Positions 30,273-40,021 are shown, counted from the stretch's first letter. The stretch is 64,000 bases of DNA from Comamonas sp. KCTC 72670 (GCA_014656495.1 BNCN01000001.1:434001-498000); one strand, 5' to 3'. Made by a program: numbers and translations. Notes: a model not told the origin generated them from the letters alone.

Positions 30273-30419
30273 CCAGAATGTCCTCGGGGCCGACGAGGAG
30301 AAGCACGAGGTGGGGCCCCGCCTCTCATCGTCGGCCGTTCGCCGCGCCGAGTTGCGTCACAGCTCGGTTTTCTCACGAAGAAGCAGCACCGGGGTGTCAG
30401 CCCACACCTGGAGTTCGGC

Positions 30420-30977
30420 TTATTCCTTCCGTCCCGGGACGGGGAGTGGATGCGCCGCCCCGGGCCCGGCCTTCTGGAGGGCCTGGACGATGCGGGCCTC
30501 GGCCTGGAGGCGCTCCACGTGCTCGGGGAACAGGCCGGCCTGCTCGGCCGCGAGCGCCAGGGTGACGAGGAAGGACTCGCTCACGGCCCCCTGCGCGGGC
30601 GTGGCGGGCGCGGGCGGCGTGAAGGCCGTGGCGGTGAGCACCGCCCCCGTGAAGCTGCGCACCTTCACCTGCCGGACGTCGGAGGCCCCCGCCATCGCGG
30701 ACTCCAGGCGTGCCAGCGCGTCCCAGTCCGCCGCGTCGACACGCCGGAGCATGCCGGGGAGCTTGCGGCCCGGGGCATCCACCAGCCGGGCCACCTTCCC
30801 GCCCCAGGCGGCCGAGGCCACGTCGTAGACGACATCCACGTCGAGCGCCTCGGCCAGCTCGCCTTCCAACACGTCCGGAATGGGCGGCAGGCCCGGGAGG
30901 CGCTCATGCGCCGTCACCGGGGCCAGGTCGAGGGAGTACGCGAACCAGGGACGCGGGGCAGTAGGGCCAGCAGCCAT
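30420..30977 (-). CDS. gamma-glutamylcyclotransferase-like protein
   Basis: A 185-residue protein. The order WFAYSLDL near the start, LEGELAEALDVDVVYDVASAAWG, KLPGMLRRVDAADWDALARLES and a closing VKVRSFTGAVLTATAFTPP strand pair matches the cyclotransferase (AIG2/GGCT) fold, where the glutamate in the ALxxLE segment is catalytic; here E is in ARLESAM. The glycine-rich YGSN loop of classical members reads YSLDL, so activity is uncertain. It is encoded upstream, on the same strand, of the EF-hand nuclease. The substrate is unknown. Confidence 0.6.
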   Translation of the reverse strand: MAAGPTAPRPWFAYSLDLAPVTAHERLPGLPPIPDVLEGELAEALDVDVVYDVASAAWGGKVARLVDAPGRKLPGMLRRVDAADWDALARLESAMAGASDVRQVKVRSFTGAVLTATAFTPPAPATPAQGAVSESFLVTLALAAEQAGLFPEHVERLQAEARIVQALQKAGPGAAHPLPVPGRKE

Positions 30978-31031
30978 GCCCCGAGTCTCAGCGGGCCTCG
31001 CCTCCAGGACAAGCGCCTGGAGGTGAGTTCG

Positions 31032-32789
31032 TTACTGCGACTCCAGCAGCGCCTTCAGCTCGCGCACGCGCCGGGTGATGTAGTCCCGGTCGAGCTGACG
31101 GAAGCCCTCGGGCAGCAGCTCACGGCTGGTGCACTCCTGCACTGCCACCAGGTTCTGCAGCTCGATTTCCAGCGGGTAGCTGGGCGGCACGAAGTCCGCG
31201 AGCACCGCGGCCAGGTCCTCCTTCGTCACGGCCTCGCGTCCGTCGGCCAGCGCGCGGAACTTGGAGCGCACCATGACGGCCTCGATGTCCGCGCCGCTGA
31301 AGGCGCGCACACCCTCCGGAATCAGCGTGGAGAAGGACTCGATGCCGTCCACGGAGACGCCCGTCTTCTTGGACATGACCTGGAACAGGTCGTCCCGCTC
31401 GGCGTCCGTCTGCGGATAGAAGAGCGCCAGGTGCTCCTCCGCGCGGCCCTGCCGCTTGAGGTCGATGGGCAGCAGGTCCGGCCGCGCCGTCATCAGGAAC
31501 CAGACGATCTTCCCGCGGTAGAACGTGTTGCCCATGAACGAGGCGATGGAGCCGAACACGCGGCTGCTCGTCCCGGAGTCCCCGCCGGAGTCGCGGTTGC
31601 CCAGGAACGTGTCCGCCTCGTCGATCATCACCGCCACCGGCCACAGGGCCTTGAGCAGGTTGAAGATCTTCTCGAGGTTCGCCTCGGTGACGCCCTGCCA
31701 CTGGCTGCGGAAGTTGAGGAACTTCACGACGGGGATGCCAATCTCCCCGGCGAAGCAGCTCACCATGAACGTCTTGCCCGTGCCCACGGGGCCCGCCAGC
31801 AGGTAGCCCATGGGCATGACCTCGATGCGCCCCTTCTTCAGGGCCGCGGCGGCCTGCCGCAGCATCTGCTTGGCCTTGGCGTGTCCGGCCACCGCGTCCA
31901 GCGTGTGCACCGGCTCGATGAACTCCAGCAGGCCGTGGCACTCCGCCTGGATGATTTCGCGCTTCTTCTCCTTGAGCAGCTCGGAGGTAATGCGCACCTC
32001 GCGCTCGAGCGCCTCGGTGAGCACGCGGTCCAGGTTGATGCGCGACAGGCCCGCCGTCATCTTCGCCAGGCCCGCCAGCGGCACGTCCGACACGGACTGG
32101 AGCCGCTTGCCCTCCAGCTTGTAGCGCACGTACTCCAGCCGCTCCTCCTCGGTGGGCAGGGGCAGCTCGATGGGCGCCACGTACGGGTTGCGGCTGATGC
32201 GCGGCGACACGTCCGCCAGGTTCTCCGCCAGCAGCACCACGGACACGTCGCCCGCGAGGAACTGCGGATCGTGCGCCCACTTGTCCAGCGTGGCCACCAC
32301 GAAGCGGTCCTCGCTGGACAGGTGGCTCATCTCCCCGCCGGGGACGAGCGTCTCCGCGAAGTCGATGATGAGCGCCAGCGAGCGGCCCTCGCTCAGGCGC
32401 ATGCGCAGGAAGTTCTCCAGAATCTGGAGCGCGCGGCCCGGATCTCTCGGCATCACCTTCGCGTAGTCGGTGCCGTACATGGCGTCGTAACCCGCCATGG
32501 CGCGCTGCAGGTCCTTCTGCGTCTCCGGCGTCGCCGAGCGGATGCCGGACGAGCGGTCATAGAAGATGACGTGGTCCCTGCCGCCGAAGAGTTCCTCGGA
32601 GAGGAACGTCTTGAGCGTGCCGAAGCCGCGCCCGCCGTCCTCCAACTGCAGGGGCTGCAGGTCCCGCACGGCCCCGTACAGCAGGAAGGCGCTGACCGTC
32701 TTCGTGTAGTACTTGCGGGCCAGTTGCTGGGCCCAGCGCGGCAGCTCCGCCAGCGGATCCGCCTTGTTCACCTTGCGCACCTTGCTCAC
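31032..32789 (-). CDS. tandem AAA-type ATPase
   Basis: A 585-residue cytoplasmic protein. The N-terminal half (about 1-230) is an ATPase-like fold without an obvious Walker A, with FLLYGAVRDLQPL and a degenerate Walker B-like LALIIDFAETL. The C-terminal AAA domain has Walker A GPVGTGKT near 331, Walker B VAVMIDEADTF near 388, and a sensor/arginine-finger region (TARPDLLPIDLKRQGRAEEH). This resembles classical AAA unfoldases or chaperones such as those paired with kinases in myxobacteria. It starts 75 bp after the PEGA kinase gene on the same strand, so the kinase may share its transcript or regulate it. Its client is unknown. Confidence 0.87.
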   Translation of the reverse strand: MSKVRKVNKADPLAELPRWAQQLARKYYTKTVSAFLLYGAVRDLQPLQLEDGGRGFGTLKTFLSEELFGGRDHVIFYDRSSGIRSATPETQKDLQRAMAGYDAMYGTDYAKVMPRDPGRALQILENFLRMRLSEGRSLALIIDFAETLVPGGEMSHLSSEDRFVVATLDKWAHDPQFLAGDVSVVLLAENLADVSPRISRNPYVAPIELPLPTEEERLEYVRYKLEGKRLQSVSDVPLAGLAKMTAGLSRINLDRVLTEALEREVRITSELLKEKKREIIQAECHGLLEFIEPVHTLDAVAGHAKAKQMLRQAAAALKKGRIEVMPMGYLLAGPVGTGKTFMVSCFAGEIGIPVVKFLNFRSQWQGVTEANLEKIFNLLKALWPVAVMIDEADTFLGNRDSGGDSGTSSRVFGSIASFMGNTFYRGKIVWFLMTARPDLLPIDLKRQGRAEEHLALFYPQTDAERDDLFQVMSKKTGVSVDGIESFSTLIPEGVRAFSGADIEAVMVRSKFRALADGREAVTKEDLAAVLADFVPPSYPLEIELQNLVAVQECTSRELLPEGFRQLDRDYITRRVRELKALLESQ

Positions 32790-32864
32790 GAACTCCCGCC
32801 TCCTCTCGCTCCACCGCCTGGGGAGCTGGCGCGCCCGCCCCCCAGACGGGAAGCGGGCGTTCGG

Positions 32865-35360
32865 CTAACGGCAGCGCGGCTGCCGCTTGAGGGAAACGCT
32901 CGCGGTGGCCGGCTCATTGCCTGGCTCCGCGTCCGGAACGTCCACCTCGGCCTCGTTGTGGCACTTCAGCTTCAAGGTGAGCTGCCGGGCGTTGGGGGAC
33001 ACCTGCACCACGGCGGGCGTGATGGCCCCCATGTCCTTGCCGTCCACGAAGATGGTGGCACCGGCGGGCTTGGACTCCACCTTCACCGCCAGGCGCGTCA
33101 CCAGCGGCTCCAGCTTGAGCGCCAGCTCCACCGGCCCTCCGCCGGACACCGGCACGCGCTTGGACGCGGGCTTGTGCCCCGGCGCGCTCACCTCCACCAC
33201 CCACTCCGTCCCGCTGATGGGCACGTCCTTGATGAACGCGGCCGTCTTGCCCTGCTCGCGCACCACGCGGCCGTCCACCTTCACCTCGGCAGACGCGGGC
33301 TCGGTGCTGAGCACCAGCGAGGCGGTGCGCACCAGGCTCTCCAACACCGCCTGCACGGGCGTGACGTCCTTGCCCGCGGCGACCTCCACCGTCTTGGTGA
33401 AGGTGTTGAAGCCCTCCGCGCTCACCACCACCATGACCTTGCCGGCGGGCACCTCGCGCAGCAGCGTCGCGCTGCCACCCTCCAGCGGCACCAGCTGCGT
33501 GTCCAGGCGCACCTGGACCCGGTTGCGGACCTCCGAGGGGACGTTCTGCAGGTCCACCAGCACGTAGCCCACGCCCGGCCCCGAGAAGGCCCACCCGAGC
33601 AGCGCCAGCAGGACCACCGCGGCCGCGGCCACCGCCCCCAGGATCATCTTCTTCCTGCGGGGGTCTTGCGGCGCGACGGCGGCCATCGACCCGGTGGGAA
33701 GGTCGTGCGAATCGTCCTCTTCGTCGTCCTCGTAGGCGGGCGCCACGGGCGGCGCCGGCCGCGGAGGCGGCTCACCCACCGTGGGGACGTCCCGCGTCAT
33801 GCGAGGCAGCCCGGAGCCCCGGCTGGTCCGAGGCGCGGGCCCGGCCGGAGGCGAGGGCTGCATCTCCAGGGGCGCCAGCGTGGGCACCGACTGCTGGGGC
33901 CGCACCACCGGGATGTTCGCGTGCGACAACCGCGGCGGGCTGGCCGGGGACGGCGGCGGCAGCGGCGCGGGCGGCGGAATGACCGCCGTCCTCCCGCTCA
34001 CGGGCTCCTCGCCGTCGCCCAGGTACGGCGCGGGCGACTCCAGCGGCGTCACGGCGCGGCCCACGGCGGCGCCCGGCTGCGTGGTGGGCTCCGGCGTGTC
34101 GGCGAACTCGTGGTCGCTGGAGACCAGCTGCGTCGCTCCACCCTCGTCGTCGTCCGGCGTGGGCGCGGCGGTGGCGGCCGTCAATTTGGGCAGCGCGGCC
34201 AGCGTGGGCGAGCGGCGTACGCCCCCCGGGGGCACCGCGGGCATGGAGCCCGTCATCCGCGGCTGCGGCGCCACGGGCTGCACCACCGGCACCGCGGCGG
34301 GCGGCGGCGGGGTCAACTGGATGGGGCTGTTGAAGGACGCGGCCTCCAGCGCGGCCTGCATGCCCTCGGGCGGCTTGATGTCCGCGTAGTCCAGCAGGCG
34401 CTGCTTCTCGCGCTCCACGTCCTCGGCGAACGTGGACTTCATGTACTGCGCGAGGTCCTTGCGGCTGAAAATCGTGTCGCTGGTGATGAGGAAGCGCTGC
34501 AGGTCGTCGCCCAGCTCGCTGGCGTACTGGTAGCGCTCGTCCACGTCCTTGGCCAGGGCCTTGAGGACGATGCGCTCCAGCACCTCCGGGATGCGCCGGT
34601 TGTACGTGGTGGGCGAAGGCACCTCCGCCTTGCGCACCTTCTCCAGCACGCTGAAGTCGCTGTCGCCCACGAAGAGGCGCTCGCCGGTCAGCATCTCGTA
34701 GAGGCACACGCCAATGGCGAACACGTCCGAGCGCCGGTCCAACGGCAGGCCGCGGATCTGCTCCGGGCTCATGTACCCGAACTTGCCCTTGAGGATGCCG
34801 GCCTGCGTCTTGGTCGCCTTGCCGGCCGCCTTCGCGATGCCGAAGTCGATGACCTTGACCTCGCCCTCGTAGGAGATGAGGACGTTCTGCGGCGAGATGT
34901 CGCGGTGGACGATGTTCATGTCCCGCCCCATCCCGTCCTTCTTGCGGTGGGCGTAGTCCAGGCCCTCGCACATCTTGGACACGCAGAAGGCCACCAGCGG
35001 CACCGGGGCGGGCTCGCCCTTCTTCCGGCACCGGTCGAAGATGGCCCGCATGTCCTTGCCGGGGATGTACTCCATCGAGATGAAGTAGCTCCCCAGGATG
35101 TTGCCCAGCTCGTAGATGGACGCGACGTTGGCGTGGGTCAGCTGGACGCTGATCTTCGCCTCGTCGATGAACATCGAGATGAACTCGTCATCCTCCGCGA
35201 TGTTGGGGAGGATGCGCTTGATGGCGACGAGCCGCTCGAAGCCGCTCGCGCCGAACTGCTTCCCGCGCCACACCTCCGCCATGCCGCCAATGTTGATGCG
35301 GTCCAGAAGGAGGTACTTCCCAAACGGGATAGGCTGCCGCTTCGGTTGAGTGGTCGTCAC
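32865..35360 (-). CDS. Ser/Thr protein kinase with PEGA repeats
   Basis: An 831-residue Hanks-type kinase. The kinase domain (about 12-285) has a glycine-rich loop INIGGMAEVWRG, lysine K48 in VAIKRIL, catalytic HRDISPQN (D154) and DFG at 172-174, and an APE-like SPEQ segment. A Pro/Ala-rich linker leads to one membrane helix near 570 (MILGAVAAAAVVLLALLGW). The extracytoplasmic part carries about three PEGA-like beta domains (for example ATIFVDGKDMGAITPAVVQV). The kinase faces the cytosol and the PEGA region probably senses or binds envelope components. Such kinases phosphorylate FHA-domain partners; the FHA activator at 5.1 kb is a type of partner but not demonstrably its own. Confidence 0.94.
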   Translation of the reverse strand: MTTTQPKRQPIPFGKYLLLDRINIGGMAEVWRGKQFGASGFERLVAIKRILPNIAEDDEFISMFIDEAKISVQLTHANVASIYELGNILGSYFISMEYIPGKDMRAIFDRCRKKGEPAPVPLVAFCVSKMCEGLDYAHRKKDGMGRDMNIVHRDISPQNVLISYEGEVKVIDFGIAKAAGKATKTQAGILKGKFGYMSPEQIRGLPLDRRSDVFAIGVCLYEMLTGERLFVGDSDFSVLEKVRKAEVPSPTTYNRRIPEVLERIVLKALAKDVDERYQYASELGDDLQRFLITSDTIFSRKDLAQYMKSTFAEDVEREKQRLLDYADIKPPEGMQAALEAASFNSPIQLTPPPPAAVPVVQPVAPQPRMTGSMPAVPPGGVRRSPTLAALPKLTAATAAPTPDDDEGGATQLVSSDHEFADTPEPTTQPGAAVGRAVTPLESPAPYLGDGEEPVSGRTAVIPPPAPLPPPSPASPPRLSHANIPVVRPQQSVPTLAPLEMQPSPPAGPAPRTSRGSGLPRMTRDVPTVGEPPPRPAPPVAPAYEDDEEDDSHDLPTGSMAAVAPQDPRRKKMILGAVAAAAVVLLALLGWAFSGPGVGYVLVDLQNVPSEVRNRVQVRLDTQLVPLEGGSATLLREVPAGKVMVVVSAEGFNTFTKTVEVAAGKDVTPVQAVLESLVRTASLVLSTEPASAEVKVDGRVVREQGKTAAFIKDVPISGTEWVVEVSAPGHKPASKRVPVSGGGPVELALKLEPLVTRLAVKVESKPAGATIFVDGKDMGAITPAVVQVSPNARQLTLKLKCHNEAEVDVPDAEPGNEPATASVSLKRQPRCR

Positions 35361-35460
35361 GTGTGGGAGGGTCCGTTCTCCGCGAGCCTATCGATCGGGG
35401 CTCCAAGGGGTCAACCTCGTGAAAGCCCCGTCCAAACTGACCAGGCGGGCAGGCAGCGGA

Positions 35461-36240
35461 TCAGGGGCCTGCCCGAGGGGCGCCCGCGTCCATGTCAACG
35501 GCAGGTGACGAAGGCGGCGCCAGGCTGTCCCGGAATGCGGTTCCCGGCTCCGCGTCGTCGGGGGGAATGGGCCGCACCAGGAGGAAGCGCGCCTCGCCCC
35601 CGACGGACACGATGGCCGGCGAGCCGAAGCGCTCCTCGGCGGGGAGCCCCACCAGGGTAATCCATGCCCCCAGCCGCTCGGGAGCGACGCAGTACAGCAG
35701 CGTCCCGGGCCTGACGCCGGGCGCCTCCCGCACAGGCCCGTCGCAGTCCTTCCGCACCTGGAGTGCGTATGAACCGAGCTGCTCGCCCCGCACCAGGTAC
35801 GGCGGCCGGCCCAGCTCCTCCAGCATGGGTTGAAGCATACGCGGGTCATCCGGCACCTCCAGGGCGGAGGTGCGCTCCTGCGCGAGCTGGTGGAAGCGCT
35901 GGATGGCCATGGACGCCATGTCCGTGGAGGTCAGCGGCGTGCGGCTCTCCGACAGCACGAGGTCCAGGAAGAGCGCGCCCACCAGGACGATGGGCAGCAG
36001 CCGGTAGCCCTTGAAGCCCTCCTCCTTCCCCTGGACCAGGCCCACCCCGAAGGCCAGCAGGGCCAGCGTGGCCACGACGAGCACCCCGGCGGGCCGCTCC
36101 AGCGACGGCAGGGCGATGAAGGCGGAGACCTCCGCGCCGCGGGCGCGCACGGCGTCGTAGAGGTCGCCCCCGTAAATCCAGGCGATGGCGATCAAGCTCA
36201 GCGCGTTGCCAAGCAGCGTCTTGCGTGAAGGAAGTTTCAT
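35461..36240 (-). CDS. membrane protein of the ABC export operon
   Basis: A 259-residue protein with three hydrophobic helices in the first 110 residues (LLGNALSLIAIAWIYGG; AGVLVVATLALLAFGVGLV; LLPIVLVGALFLDLVL) and a soluble C-terminal domain (about 115-259) with YLVRGEQLGSYALQVRKDCDGP and GTLLYCVAPERLGAWITLVG. I do not recognise a family. Its ATG overlaps the stop codon of the FtsX-like permease gene by 4 bp, so it is the last gene of a four-gene operon with an ABC exporter and a lipoprotein and likely assists that system. Confidence 0.75.
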   Translation of the reverse strand: MKLPSRKTLLGNALSLIAIAWIYGGDLYDAVRARGAEVSAFIALPSLERPAGVLVVATLALLAFGVGLVQGKEEGFKGYRLLPIVLVGALFLDLVLSESRTPLTSTDMASMAIQRFHQLAQERTSALEVPDDPRMLQPMLEELGRPPYLVRGEQLGSYALQVRKDCDGPVREAPGVRPGTLLYCVAPERLGAWITLVGLPAEERFGSPAIVSVGGEARFLLVRPIPPDDAEPGTAFRDSLAPPSSPAVDMDAGAPRAGP

Positions 36241-37520
36241 CCGGCGAGCGTGCGTGCGGGGTCGGTGGCGGCGGCGCGGCGGCTGGGGAAGTACGCGCCC
36301 GCGAGCGCGGCGACGAGTCCCAGCAGGACACCACCGGCCACCACCGGCCAGGGGAAGGAGAAGAAGCTGTCGGGCTTGAAGGGGAAGTTGGGCAGGTGGC
36401 TCGCGGCCAGCCTGTTGACGCCCAGGGCCAGCAGGAGCGCCGCGGCCGTCCCCGACGCGCCCCCCGCGAGCCCGATGACGGAGGCCTCGGCCAGGACGAT
36501 GGCGCGCACGTCCGCGCGGGAAGCGCCCACCGCCTGCATGACACCAATCTCCTTGGCGCGGGCGCGCACCGAGGCGGACAGGGCATGCGCGATGTTCACC
36601 GCCGCCAGGACGCAGATGAGGATGGAGAGCAGCGCCAGCGCGGAGGTCGTGAGGGCCACGGCCGCGCCCGAGTTCTCCGCCATGCGGCGCTCCTGGTCAT
36701 CGATTTCCAGCCCCATGCCCTTCACCGCGTCCACGATGGCGGGCACCTGGCTGGGGTCGGTCGCGATCAACGTGACGCCGGAGTAGTTCTCCGCGTCCAT
36801 GTTGAAGGCGCGGTTGAGGCGGACGGCCGCGTCCAGCGGGATGGTGATGCCCGCCAGCAGCGCCCGGTCCGACGCGCCCACCACCTGCGCCTGCGCGGAC
36901 TGCGTGGCCCCGGACGCGGACGCCGCGGCGACGTAGGAGCGGTTGAACTCCACCGGGAAGCCGAAGCCCACCAGCATGTTCGCGGACAGCTGCGGCAGCT
37001 TGCGCGCCGGGGCGAAGGTCTTGTTGTACAGCTCCAAGAGCCGCGTGGACACGAGCGCCGGAATCGGCTGCCCCTCGCCCGCGTCCTTGAACTCGCCGAG
37101 CTGCACGTCGCCCTTCACCAGCTCGGGCTCCACGCCCAGCGCCAGCACCTCCATGCCCATGCGCAGCTTGCTGCCGAAGAAGACGCCGTCGTAGCGCGTC
37201 ACCGCGGGCACGCGCACGTTCATCTTCCGGTAGGCGGCCTCCACGCCGGGCAGCGCGCGCAGCCGCTCCACCGTGGGCGCGTCCAGCTTGCCGCCGCCCA
37301 GCAGCGAGCCCAGCGACACCGCCGGAGGCACCACGTCCACCAGCCGCGCGTCCGTGGGGAAGATCTTCTCCCGGATGACCGTGCCGACGCCGAGCCCCAG
37401 CCCCACGAAGAACACCAGCGCGCCCACGCCCATGGCCACGCCGAACGCGGAGAAGAACGCGCCCTTGCGCTCGCGCGCGAGGCTCAGCCGGACCAGCCGG
37501 GTCAGCGCATCCAGCCTCAC
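36237..37520 (-). CDS. MacB/LolC-type ABC transporter permease
   Basis: A 427-residue FtsX-family permease: an N-terminal helix (FFSAFGVAMGVGALVFFVGLGLG) after a soluble start, a large extracytoplasmic domain (about 45-280), and three C-terminal helices (ALALLSILICVLAAVNIAHALSA; LAGGASGTAAALLLALGV; VAGGVLLGLVAALAGAYFPSRRAAATDPARTLAG). The end AATDPARTLAG is the normal family ending. With the adjacent ATPase it would form a MacAB- or LolCDE-like mechanotransmission or lipoprotein export unit. ATG 37520 overlaps the ATPase stop by 4 bp. Confidence 0.92.
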   Translation of the reverse strand: MRLDALTRLVRLSLARERKGAFFSAFGVAMGVGALVFFVGLGLGVGTVIREKIFPTDARLVDVVPPAVSLGSLLGGGKLDAPTVERLRALPGVEAAYRKMNVRVPAVTRYDGVFFGSKLRMGMEVLALGVEPELVKGDVQLGEFKDAGEGQPIPALVSTRLLELYNKTFAPARKLPQLSANMLVGFGFPVEFNRSYVAAASASGATQSAQAQVVGASDRALLAGITIPLDAAVRLNRAFNMDAENYSGVTLIATDPSQVPAIVDAVKGMGLEIDDQERRMAENSGAAVALTTSALALLSILICVLAAVNIAHALSASVRARAKEIGVMQAVGASRADVRAIVLAEASVIGLAGGASGTAAALLLALGVNRLAASHLPNFPFKPDSFFSFPWPVVAGGVLLGLVAALAGAYFPSRRAAATDPARTLAG

Positions 37521-38218
37521 GGGGCACCTCCCGCGGCCACCTGCGAGCCGGCGCGCTCCTCCACGAGCCGCCCGTCCTTGAGCCGCAGCACGCGCCCGGC
37601 CGCGGCGCTCATCCGCTCCTCATGGGTGACGCACAGCAAGGTGAGCCCTTCCTTGTGCAGCTCCTGGAACAGCGAGATGACGCCCGAACCGGTGGCCGCG
37701 TCGAGGTTGCCGGTGGGCTCGTCGCACAGCAGCAGCTTGGGTTGGTTGAACAGGGCGCGGGCGATGGCCACTCGCTGCCGCTCGCCGCCCGAAAGTCGCA
37801 CCGGCGCACGGTCCTTCTTCGCGCCCAGCCCCACGCGCTCCAAGAGCGCCTCCGCGCGCTTGCGGGCATCGGCGGGCGCCGCGCCGAAGTGTGAGGGGAG
37901 CAGCACGTTCTCCACCGCGGAGAGGTTGGGGATGAGGTGGAAGGACTGGAAGACGAAGCCCACGTGCGCGTTGCGGAACCGGGCCAGGGCCTTGTCGCCC
38001 ATGCCCCGCAGCTTCACGCCGCCCACGGCCAGCTCGCCGCGGTAGTCCACGTCCAGGCCGCCCAGCAGGTGCAACAGCGTGGACTTGCCGCTGCCGGACG
38101 AACCCACCACCGCGACGAACTCCCCTTCCGCCACGTCCAGCGACATGCCGTCGAGGACGCGCACCCGGGTGCCGTCGCCGTCCACGTACTCCTTCGAGAC
38201 GTCGCGGGCCTGGATCAC
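37517..38218 (-). CDS. LolD/MacB-type ABC transporter ATP-binding protein
   Basis: A 233-residue ABC ATPase with Walker A GSSGSGKST (about 36-44), Q-loop FQSFHLIPNLSAVENV, signature LSGGERQRVAIARAL, Walker B LLLCDEPTGNLD and switch histidine VTHEE. The LolD/MacB subfamily is shown by the family phrase in the signature and Q-loop. The start is GTG 38218 (VIQARDVSKEY), which overlaps the stop of the lipoprotein gene (GTGA). It energises the permease at 36237. Confidence 0.93.
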   Translation of the reverse strand: MIQARDVSKEYVDGDGTRVRVLDGMSLDVAEGEFVAVVGSSGSGKSTLLHLLGGLDVDYRGELAVGGVKLRGMGDKALARFRNAHVGFVFQSFHLIPNLSAVENVLLPSHFGAAPADARKRAEALLERVGLGAKKDRAPVRLSGGERQRVAIARALFNQPKLLLCDEPTGNLDAATGSGVISLFQELHKEGLTLLCVTHEERMSAAAGRVLRLKDGRLVEERAGSQVAAGGAP

Positions 38219-39867
38219 GGCGCGGCCGGAGGGGTGGAGGTGGCGGCCGCGGGCGCCAGCCGAAGGGAGAGCTCCGCCTGGAGCGCCTTCTCCTTGCGCG
38301 ACACCGACAGCGTCACGGCGCGCAGGTCGTCCACGGCCTCCAGCCAGCGCACGGTGGTGGCCTTGATGGCGAAGCCGCCAATGCCCCACGCCTCCGAGGG
38401 GAGGTTGCGCACCGAGTCCGCCAGGCGCCGCAGGTCCAGCACCGCGCTGAAGGCCGCGTCCTTGCCCGCGTCCTTCAGGTCCGCGGCCACCGGCCCGTCA
38501 CCCGAGGGCTTCGCGACCGAGGCCAGCGTCGACTCCAGCCGCGCCTTGGGAGAAGCCACCACCAGCCGGCCATTGGGCGTGAGCGCGAAGTGAGCGCCCT
38601 CCCCCGCGCGATAGGACGTCAGGTACACGCGCTGCCCGCTCAGCTCAGCGGGCTCCACCTTGGCGCCGAAGTCCCCGGCGATGCGCGGCAGCTGCTCCAG
38701 CGTCGTCTGCATCTTCGGCGCGTTCTCCACGTCCGCGAGCGCGACCAGGTGGATGAAGCGGAACGGGTTGGTGCGGCGCAAGTCCAACACGGGCATGCCC
38801 GCGCCCAGGTTCACCGTGGGCGACAGGGACAGGCCCACCACCGTGCCCGGCTTGAGGTTGTCGAGCACCTCCGTCTTCACGTCGAGGCCGCTGTTCTGCA
38901 CCGCGCGGGTGAGGTACCCGCCCGCCAGATACGGCCACACGCCGTCGAGGTGCGACGGGTCCCCGCGGAAGTGGGCCACCAGGAAGCTCTCGGCGGGCAG
39001 CGCCGCCGCCAGGGTGCCGCTGGACGCCACCGGGTCCAGCGCGGCCAGCGACGCCTGCGTGTCCGGCCACGGCGCGTCCGCGCGCAGCGTCACCGCGGTC
39101 GCGTCGATGAGGCCCGTGAGGGTGACGCCCTGCACGGTGCCCGGCGGAACCAGCCCGGCGCCGCCAGGGAGCCAGACGTGGAAGTCCCGCTCGGCGGGGA
39201 GGCGCTGCAGCGAGGCGGCCATCACCGGCTCCTTCGCCAGCGAGCGGTCCTCGGGCTGCGTGGCGAGGGTGCCCAGCGCGGCGACGGAGGGCCCCGCGCC
39301 CAGCAGCGCGAAGCGGGTGCCCTTGATGAAGAAGATGCCCAGCGCGGGCGAGGCGGCGCCGGGACGGCCGAAGGTGACGCTCTCACCGCCGTCCACCGAG
39401 GCCTTCTTCGTCTCGGACGCGCCCAGGCGCGTGCGCGCGAAGTTGCCGAACGTCTCCTCCAGCTTGCCGGCGTCCTTCACGCCCACCACGGAGATGGCGC
39501 GGTTGGGGCCCAGGAACGCCGCGCCCGCGCCCAGCTCCGGCGCGATGCCCGCGGCCTCCAGCGCCTGCCGGCTGCGCAGGTCCACGCCAATCTGGCGCAT
39601 CACCGCGGAGACGTAGCCCTCCGCGGTGGAGAAGTTCTGGAGCTGCGCGGCGAACGACGCCGCCTTCAGCTTCTGGAAGCGGGCGAGCTTCTCGCCCAGC
39701 GCGCCCAAGTCGTTGATGACCACGGCGGCCTGCGCGTCGCGCGGCAGATAGCGGGCCACGCCCGCCGTCGAGGCCGGGGCGGCGGTGTCCGCGTCCTTGC
39801 CACAACGCGAGCAGCCCGCGACGGCGAGCACGAGGAGAAGGGACGGAAGCCAGACTCGGCGGAGCAT
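38215..39867 (-). CDS. DUF3352-like lipoprotein
   Basis: A 550-residue lipoprotein (LAVAGC19). It starts with VARYLPRDAQAAVVINDLGALGEKLARF, which resembles the opening of DUF3352 proteins, and is composed of repeated alpha/beta units (VSVVGVKDAGKLEETFGNF; RFIHLVALADVENAPKMQTTLEQL). The C-terminal residues are Ala/Pro-rich. Function unknown. It is the first gene of the four-gene ABC operon, so it is probably the periplasmic or outer-membrane partner or substrate of that exporter. Confidence 0.8.
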   Translation of the reverse strand: MLRRVWLPSLLLVLAVAGCSRCGKDADTAAPASTAGVARYLPRDAQAAVVINDLGALGEKLARFQKLKAASFAAQLQNFSTAEGYVSAVMRQIGVDLRSRQALEAAGIAPELGAGAAFLGPNRAISVVGVKDAGKLEETFGNFARTRLGASETKKASVDGGESVTFGRPGAASPALGIFFIKGTRFALLGAGPSVAALGTLATQPEDRSLAKEPVMAASLQRLPAERDFHVWLPGGAGLVPPGTVQGVTLTGLIDATAVTLRADAPWPDTQASLAALDPVASSGTLAAALPAESFLVAHFRGDPSHLDGVWPYLAGGYLTRAVQNSGLDVKTEVLDNLKPGTVVGLSLSPTVNLGAGMPVLDLRRTNPFRFIHLVALADVENAPKMQTTLEQLPRIAGDFGAKVEPAELSGQRVYLTSYRAGEGAHFALTPNGRLVVASPKARLESTLASVAKPSGDGPVAADLKDAGKDAAFSAVLDLRRLADSVRNLPSEAWGIGGFAIKATTVRWLEAVDDLRAVTLSVSRKEKALQAELSLRLAPAAATSTPPAAP

Positions 39868-40021
39868 GCTGGCACCTCAGGATGCCTGGGGGTGAGAGTC
39901 AACCGATTCGTGGGCGCCGCCACCCCGGTCCAGGAGCCCGGATGATGGGCAGGCGGCGAACGGCGGGAGCCCGGGCGCGCGCGGCGCGTCACGGCCCGGG
40001 CAGGCGAGGCACCCCGGGCCC

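Noticed and set aside
28866..35660. A 2264-residue open frame on the plus strand
   Set aside because: It is antisense to the nuclease, AAA and kinase genes, has a composition of His/Arg/Val/Leu typical of a shadow frame in GC-rich DNA, and no recognisable domain.
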